Shown: piece by piece, positions 59,652 to 64,000 of the stretch
How positions within the stretch are numbered: the stretch's first letter is position 1
Layout of the letters: every line of letters starts with the position of its first letter
Assembly (NCBI GenBank): GCA_942493125.1
Contig: OW818667.1
Span: 248,001-312,000, forward strand
Reading direction: 5' to 3'
Origin: Fusibacter_C sp942493125
GTDB taxonomy: Bacteria; Bacillota; Clostridia; Peptostreptococcales; Acidaminobacteraceae
DNA: 64,000 nt
Made by a program: the position numbers and the translations under genes
The notes under the pieces: generated by a model
Seen by the model: the letters and a program-made list of their open reading frames with translations, nothing else
Database searches by the model: none
What the model was told of the DNA's origin: nothing

Positions 59652-60115
59652 TCTTCAGTTTTAAAGCCTACTTCTACGTCTGTTTCTAAGCCTACTTCTG
59701 TTTCAATTTCAGATTCAGCGCCAACGCTAACGCCAACACTTGCAACCTTATCAGTGGGATTTTTTTTATGGCGAAGGTCACTTTTTGAGACCTTAACGAT
59801 GCGCTTCTGAATTTTCTCATCAAATTTCATCAACTTCTCGTTGGCCAAATCTTCGCTTATTTGTTGATACCCTTCCGACTTTTGAACTGTTTTTTTTGCT
59901 TCTTTTTTGCTCGCTTTTTCGGCTACATTTTTTGCCTCAGCACGATCCTCTTTCTTGTCCTTAATCTTTTTAGGACGACACAATGAGTCTTCGTCATTTG
60001 CTGCACGACCGCATTTCATACATACATATTTTGGATTGTTGACCATTTGTGTATATTTCTTGGTATGGTCATCTAAAAAACCGTCGCTGACGAGTTTGCA
60101 TAATTTCTTTGACAT
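59642..60115 (-). CDS. Small zinc-finger-like, Lys-rich protein
   Basis: A 157-residue protein. The first 50 residues have the conserved look of a small domain: KLCKLVSDGFLDDHTKKYTQMV and VCMKCGRAANDEDSLCRP (Cys at about 6, 32, 35, 45). After this comes a long Lys/Glu-rich helix (50-90) and an acidic tail of Val/Glu/Thr repeats (VGVSVGAESEIETEVGLE) that ends in the DNA repeat. I have seen similar short CxxC proteins in Clostridia and Desulfo-type bacteria; function unknown. The tail looks like an expansion. Confidence 0.6.
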   Translation of the reverse strand: MSKKLCKLVSDGFLDDHTKKYTQMVNNPKYVCMKCGRAANDEDSLCRPKKIKDKKEDRAEAKNVAEKASKKEAKKTVQKSEGYQQISEDLANEKLMKFDEKIQKRIVKVSKSDLRHKKNPTDKVASVGVSVGAESEIETEVGLETDVEVGFKTEDVE

Positions 60116-60185
60116 AGTCTTATCTCCTTCTCGGTCACCTGGACCTGATTCATCTTACCAACTAATATATATCCAAAATTACATC

Positions 60186-60214
60186 ATTATAACAAATACA
60201 GGCTTTATTCATAA
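60186..60214 (-). promoter_or_regulatory. Promoter of the small zinc protein
   Basis: Minus strand TTATGA (60209-60214), 17-bp spacer, perfect TATAAT (60186-60191). The -35 box touches the U tract of the nif3 terminator. Confidence 0.55.
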
Positions 60215-60245
60215 AAAAGGCACAGTTGAAATATTCTCACTGTGC
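60213..60245 (-). terminator. Terminator of the dnaG-rpoD-trmK-nif3 region
   Basis: Stem GCACAGT / ACTGTGC with a 12-base loop on the minus strand, then TTTTTTAT. Confidence 0.8.
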
Positions 60246-60255
60246 ACGGCTTATT

Positions 60256-61077
60256 TCACAAATATATAAAAATAGGTTTCTCAGTTTGAGTTACCTGAAC
60301 GTCAAGCTTGTATCCTTTTTCACTAGCAAAAGCATCAAGCATCGCTTTAAATGGCTTCATGAAAATGCTTTCACTTTCAAAGTGGCCAACATCGATTAGT
60401 AGCATCTCTGTACCAATGACCTTTTGAGCTTCATGATACTTAATATCGGATGTGATATATACATCTGCTTTAACCGAAAGCGCATCGCCAATAAAATCTG
60501 ATGAAGCACCACTAGATAAGGCTAAAACCTGGATTTGACGATTGATATCGTTTCGGTTTTCAAATTTTGGTGCATTGACAACTTTTAATGTTTTGACGCC
60601 AAAAATCGATTTTGTTAGGTCGCATAAAGCATCAAAAGTCAATGGCTCTGGCAGTTTGCCGAAAATGCCAAATCGGTGCAAGTTGCTGAGAGGTTTCACT
60701 TCTTTCAACTGATAGTTATCCGCAATCATGCGATTGATGCCATATTTAAAAGATTGATCGAGATTTGTATGTGATGCAATAACCGAAATATTATTTTGAA
60801 TAAGCTTTAAAAGAAGTCGACCTTGTCTGTCTTCAAATGTAATCGCTTGTATACCAGAAAAAATGAAAGGATGATGTGTCACAATCAAATTGATTTGGCT
60901 ATCTATGGCTTCTTCTACGACTTCTTCAGTAATATCTAAAGCGAGAAGCACTTTACTGGCGGACGCATAGGTACTTCCAATGATTAGGCCAACATTATCC
61001 CATGATTCTGCCGTTTCAAAAGGTGCAATATCATTTATAAAGTTGTAAATATCTAAAACAATCGGTTGTTTTGACAT
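60256..61077 (-). CDS. Nif3-like dinuclear metal-centre protein
   Basis: A 273-residue member of the NIF3/YbgI family (GTP cyclohydrolase I type 2 homologue in some annotations). Metal ligands appear in LIVTHHPFIFSG (His-His), SHTNLDQS and DVGHFESE. The YqfO middle insertion of Bacillus is missing, so it is the short form. It follows trmK by 9 bases, a pairing common in Firmicutes. Biological role unsettled. Confidence 0.9.
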   Translation of the reverse strand: MSKQPIVLDIYNFINDIAPFETAESWDNVGLIIGSTYASASKVLLALDITEEVVEEAIDSQINLIVTHHPFIFSGIQAITFEDRQGRLLLKLIQNNISVIASHTNLDQSFKYGINRMIADNYQLKEVKPLSNLHRFGIFGKLPEPLTFDALCDLTKSIFGVKTLKVVNAPKFENRNDINRQIQVLALSSGASSDFIGDALSVKADVYITSDIKYHEAQKVIGTEMLLIDVGHFESESIFMKPFKAMLDAFASEKGYKLDVQVTQTEKPIFIYL

Positions 61078-61086
61078 GGAATCCTC

Positions 61087-61833
61087 CTATGCTTTAAAAC
61101 TCGCCCGAATTTTGGATAAGGTCTCCAGCTTTTCATTACAAAGGGTCACTTTTTCACTCGGTTCCGAGTTCGCTTCTTTATTTATCTGTGAAAGGATGCT
61201 TTGATACTTTTTCTCTTTGAAATCCAGAAATACTAAATAATCTTTGATTTGGCTTCGTAGAATGGTTTTACCAAATTCCAGATCGTCGCCAACGATTGTA
61301 ATTAAATCGTAATCTTTTTTTCCCACTTCATCATCGTTTCCAGTGGTCACAACGATCATTTCATAGTGCTTGTGCGCATCTTTTATAAAATGGTCCCAAA
61401 GGATGTTGAATCCATTTTCGATGAGCCAGTTACGCAAACTATCTTGTTCTGTCATCGGCTGAAGCACATAAAATGCAAAACTTTTGGATTTTTCCAAGTT
61501 TTTCGCGAGTATTTCCTGTATTAAGCCACCACCCATCCCAGCAATAAAGATGAGATCCACTTCACTTGGCTTAAGTGGTTCGATACCAGAGCCAAGCCTA
61601 AATGTCGCCAATTTCGCATAATCAGATCCTTCAAAGGTCTGAATTGCATTTTCAAGTGGTCCTTTGTTGATGTCACACAAGATACTTTTTTCTATCATGT
61701 TGTTATCAAACATCGTATATGGGAGATAGCCATGGTCCGTTCCTACATCAGAAATTGAAGTGAGTTTTTTTTCAAGTTTTGCAGCTTGTTGCATCAATGC
61801 GTTAAGTCGTCCAGATATTTTAAATTTTTGCAT
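61087..61833 (-). CDS. trmK: tRNA (adenine-22-N1)-methyltransferase
   Basis: A 248-residue SAM enzyme making m1A22 in tRNA. Seen: SGRLNALMQQAAKLEKKLTSI, SDVGTDHGYLPYTMF (SAM loop), ILCDINKGPLENAIQTF, DLIFIAGMGGGLIQEIL and LQPMTEQDSLRNWLIENGF, all conserved in TrmK. The C-terminal helical hairpin (about 190-248) is present. GGGGACCCC directly precedes the ATG. In many Firmicutes it follows rpoD, as here. Confidence 0.93.
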   Translation of the reverse strand: MQKFKISGRLNALMQQAAKLEKKLTSISDVGTDHGYLPYTMFDNNMIEKSILCDINKGPLENAIQTFEGSDYAKLATFRLGSGIEPLKPSEVDLIFIAGMGGGLIQEILAKNLEKSKSFAFYVLQPMTEQDSLRNWLIENGFNILWDHFIKDAHKHYEMIVVTTGNDDEVGKKDYDLITIVGDDLEFGKTILRSQIKDYLVFLDFKEKKYQSILSQINKEANSEPSEKVTLCNEKLETLSKIRASFKA

Positions 61834-61887
61834 GGGGTCCCCTTATAAAAATAGAATCTGCAGACGCAAATTCTATTCTTTAGTCAT

Positions 61888-61960
61888 GAATTAGATTTGA
61901 TTAGTAAGTTAGATTTGATTAATAAGTTATATTTGAATAGTAATTTTTGATTTGATTGAT
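61888..61960. repeat. Four tandem 18-bp repeats between rpoD and trmK
   Basis: Units at 61888-61905, 61906-61923, 61924-61941 and a degenerate one at 61942-61960, each like AAGTTAGATTTGATTAAT. They fill most of the 131-base gap; no promoter or terminator is evident in it. Confidence 0.85.
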
Positions 61961-61964
61961 TAGC

Positions 61965-63209
61965 CTATTCTAAATAATCCTTGAGTTTCTTGCTTCTGCT
62001 TGGATGCTTGAGCTTTCTAAGCGCCTTCGCTTCGATTTGTCTGATGCGCTCTCTCGTAACATCGAACTCTTTACCCACTTCTTCAAGCGTTCTAGCGCGT
62101 CCATCTTCAAGACCAAATCTGAGCTTCAATACTTTTTGCTCTCTTGGAGTAAGCGTTTCAAGCACTTCCATGAGTTGCTCTTTGAGCATAGAGAATGCCG
62201 CTGCATCTGCAGGTGCTGGTGCATCATTATCTGGAATAAAGTCGCCAAGATGCGAATCTTCCTCTTCGCCAATCGGCGTTTCCAAAGAGACAGGTTCTTG
62301 AGCAATCTTTAAGATTTCACGCACTTTTTCTACAGTCATATCCATTTCTTTTGCAATTTCTTCAGGCAGTGGCTCACGACCATACTCTTGAAGCAATTGA
62401 CGTTGGACACGAATTAATTTGTTGATCGTCTCTACCATATGCACTGGTATACGAATGGTTCTCGCTTGATCGGCGATCGCACGTGTAATTGCTTGGCGAA
62501 TCCACCAAGTTGCATAAGTCGAGAATTTGAAGCCTTTTGTCCAGTCGAATTTCTCGACGGCTTTAATCAAGCCCAAGTTGCCTTCTTGTATAAGGTCTAA
62601 GAATAACATACCGCGGCCTACGTATTTCTTAGCGATACTCACGACGAGACGCAAGTTTGCTTCACAGAGTTTACGCTTCGCTTCTTCATCGCCGAAAGCC
62701 ATACGCTTAGCGAGTTCAACTTCTTCATCACCAGATAATAGCGCGACTTCGCCGATCTCTTTAAGGTACATACGCACTGGATCGTCGATATTGATGCCTT
62801 TTGGAATTGAAATGTCGATGATCTTCTCATCCTCATCTTCATCTTCAGCTGGCTCAAGTTCATTTAAACGATCAATATCATCAATATCATCAATATCGTC
62901 AATGTCATCATCTATGTCATCCAAATCTTCCAGATCATCTAAGTCTTCTAAATCCTCGAGATCTTCCAAGTCGATGTCTTCAATATCAGCTATATCATCT
63001 ATGTCAATTGCATCTTCTTCGTCTTCTGGTATCACTGTTATATCCATAGCGGCAAAAGCCTCGTAGATTTCGTCGATTTGATCTTTGTCGATCTCAATCT
63101 CAGAAAGCTTATCCTGGATTTCTACATAAGTGAGACTCCCAGTTTTTTTCCCTTTTTTAATTAACCCTTTTACAATTTCTTGGTGTTTGGCATTCAATTT
63201 TTCACTCAA
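61965..63209 (-). CDS. rpoD: Housekeeping sigma factor RpoD (SigA)
   Basis: Primary sigma-70, 414 residues. Regions 1.2 (VRMYLKEIGEVALLSGDEEVELAKRM), 2.1-2.4 (NLRLVVSIAKKYVGRGM, FSTYATWWIRQAITRAIADQ), 3 and 4.2 (TLEEVGKEFDVTRERIRQIE) are all intact. Region 1.1 is followed by an acidic linker at about 65-125 made of Asp-Ile-Asp and Leu-Glu-Asp repeats, longer and more repetitive than usual. The start is TTG at 63209, eight bases after AGGAGG. It begins 15 bases after dnaG, the classical macromolecular-synthesis operon order. Confidence 0.97.
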   Translation of the reverse strand: MSEKLNAKHQEIVKGLIKKGKKTGSLTYVEIQDKLSEIEIDKDQIDEIYEAFAAMDITVIPEDEEDAIDIDDIADIEDIDLEDLEDLEDLDDLEDLDDIDDDIDDIDDIDDIDRLNELEPAEDEDEDEKIIDISIPKGINIDDPVRMYLKEIGEVALLSGDEEVELAKRMAFGDEEAKRKLCEANLRLVVSIAKKYVGRGMLFLDLIQEGNLGLIKAVEKFDWTKGFKFSTYATWWIRQAITRAIADQARTIRIPVHMVETINKLIRVQRQLLQEYGREPLPEEIAKEMDMTVEKVREILKIAQEPVSLETPIGEEEDSHLGDFIPDNDAPAPADAAAFSMLKEQLMEVLETLTPREQKVLKLRFGLEDGRARTLEEVGKEFDVTRERIRQIEAKALRKLKHPSRSKKLKDYLE

Positions 63210-63224
63210 TTGAATTGCCTCCTT

Positions 63225-64000
63225 TCAGTTTTTTAATTTATGGTTCCTCATTTTCATAGTCAAAGCCTGTTTCTCGATGCGTCTTTGCTGAATCAAATGT
63301 TGAATATTCGCTTGCTCGTCAGAATCTTTAAGCTGCAAATTGAGTGATTCAATCTCATCGTCGAGATTTAAAAGCAATAAATTATTGATAATGAAGTCAA
63401 TATCGATATCAGAAACGTTGTCAAGTTGACTTTGAATGATGTCAAGCAGCCCAGTGGAAATCGAGAGGTCTGCATTTTCGATGATATGTTGCATCGAAAA
63501 TTCGGTGTGTGTGTTGTAATAGCTGATGACATAATCAATGATTTCTTGTAGCTCATCTGTGTAAGTGAACTGAGCGATCATGGCTTTATGCTGGTCAGAT
63601 AACGTATCGAATTTGTGAATGTAAAATGTAACCAGCTGTCTCTCCAGATAACGCTTTTTGTCACTTGAAACCTTTGGTATCGCTTCGGTTTTCTTGTTTT
63701 TCGTATGAAAACCATATTGGGAATTGGCATTGTAATTCTCTTTAAAAACCTCTTTGGCTATCAATTCCCTACTAACGTCTAGTAAGTTGGAAAGATTGTC
63801 GATATAGAGGTTTTTTTCGAAGGCATTGGTAAGTTCACCAATAATTACAACTGCTTTGGATAAAAATTCTATCTTTTCTTGGTCGTTGTTTAAATTGTAC
63901 GCCTGCATGAGATGATTGAGTCGATATTCTGTAGCAGTCACCGCTGAATCGATCTTCTCTTTAAACTTGTCAGCGCCGTACTTTTTTAGGTAATCGTCAG
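63225..64000 (-). CDS. dnaG: DNA primase, C-terminal part
   Basis: The last ~258 codons of primase; the gene continues past the right edge. The first visible residues DDYLKKYGADKFKEKID belong to the end of the RNA polymerase (TOPRIM) region, and the rest is the all-helical DnaB-interacting C-terminal domain (YNLNNDQEKIEFLSKAVVII; VSRELIAKEVF). No internal start is genuine. Followed closely by rpoD. DnaG makes RNA primers for lagging-strand replication. Confidence 0.9.
   Translation of the reverse strand, partial: DDYLKKYGADKFKEKIDSAVTATEYRLNHLMQAYNLNNDQEKIEFLSKAVVIIGELTNAFEKNLYIDNLSNLLDVSRELIAKEVFKENYNANSQYGFHTKNKKTEAIPKVSSDKKRYLERQLVTFYIHKFDTLSDQHKAMIAQFTYTDELQEIIDYVISYYNTHTEFSMQHIIENADLSISTGLLDIIQSQLDNVSDIDIDFIINNLLLLNLDDEIESLNLQLKDSDEQANIQHLIQQRRIEKQALTMKMRNHKLKN

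Noticed and set aside
62527..63066. 179-codon plus-strand frame, very Ser-rich
   Set aside because: It is the mirror of the repetitive acidic linker and region 2 of rpoD, which is certain on the other strand.

Overview
The window reads as chromosomal DNA from a low-to-moderate GC Firmicute of class Clostridia. Support: AGGAGG-type ribosome sites, TTGACA/TATAAT promoters, a T-box leader on valS, a TPP riboswitch on the thiamine salvage operon, U-tract terminators, a class A RNase P RNA, and the Firmicute-style order dnaG-rpoD-trmK-nif3. A Fusibacter-like or related anaerobe is a guess, not something the sequence proves. No tRNA, rRNA, insertion sequence, prophage or CRISPR array was seen. Most genes lie on the minus strand.

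Layout. 1-3.8 kb: edge of an ArsB/NhaD-type permease, a small HesB-like protein, an SLH protein, rnpB and a stomatin-like SPFH protein. 4-15.7 kb: a pentose/pentitol region with xylulokinase, a sorbitol/xylitol-type dehydrogenase, a complete RbsA/RbsC/RbsB-type ABC importer, and a three-gene sensor (membrane-anchored sugar-binding protein, YesM-like kinase, YesN-like AraC regulator). Two 15-bp direct repeats exactly 21 bp apart sit just upstream of the importer and are the probable regulator site. 15.8-20 kb: a lipoprotein serine hydrolase and a TetR-controlled ABC exporter. 20-24.2 kb: an archaeal-type valyl-tRNA synthetase behind a T-box, intergenic repeats, and an unknown anchored protein. 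24.3-28.1 kb: thiED, thiM and cytX behind a TPP riboswitch. 28.2-38.6 kb: an Fpg/Nei-type glycosylase, tandem 31-bp repeats, a membrane GDPD, a DUF2156 protein, a second ABC exporter followed by a GNAT-Nudix fusion, a NadR-like enzyme and small genes. 38.8-42.8 kb: a TruA paralogue, a Gate-domain membrane protein and several small proteins.

43-48.4 kb: a second sensory operon made of a sugar-binding lipoprotein, an HD-GYP response regulator and a hybrid kinase with its own binding domain, with no transporter permease nearby. 48.5-54.4 kb: a possible drug or stress-response island, comprising a HelD-type helicase, an alpha/beta hydrolase, a MerR / zinc-ribbon / methyltransferase fusion, and a divergently functioning MFS exporter whose promoter has the 19-bp spacer typical of MerR control. 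54.4-59.5 kb: polyphosphate kinase between two Ppx/GppA paralogues, one with a degenerate phosphate loop. 59.6-64 kb: a small zinc protein, nif3, trmK, rpoD and the 3' part of dnaG.

The best leads for something undescribed are the HelD/MerR-methyltransferase/MFS island, the binding-protein-plus-kinase modules and their DNA sites, the hairpin that covers the ribosome site of the sugar-sensor gene, the 13-nt sequence complementary to the TPP aptamer, and the 31-bp repeat family, one copy of which encodes the end of CytX. All positions and motifs were read by eye; family names rest on recognised motifs, not on a database search.
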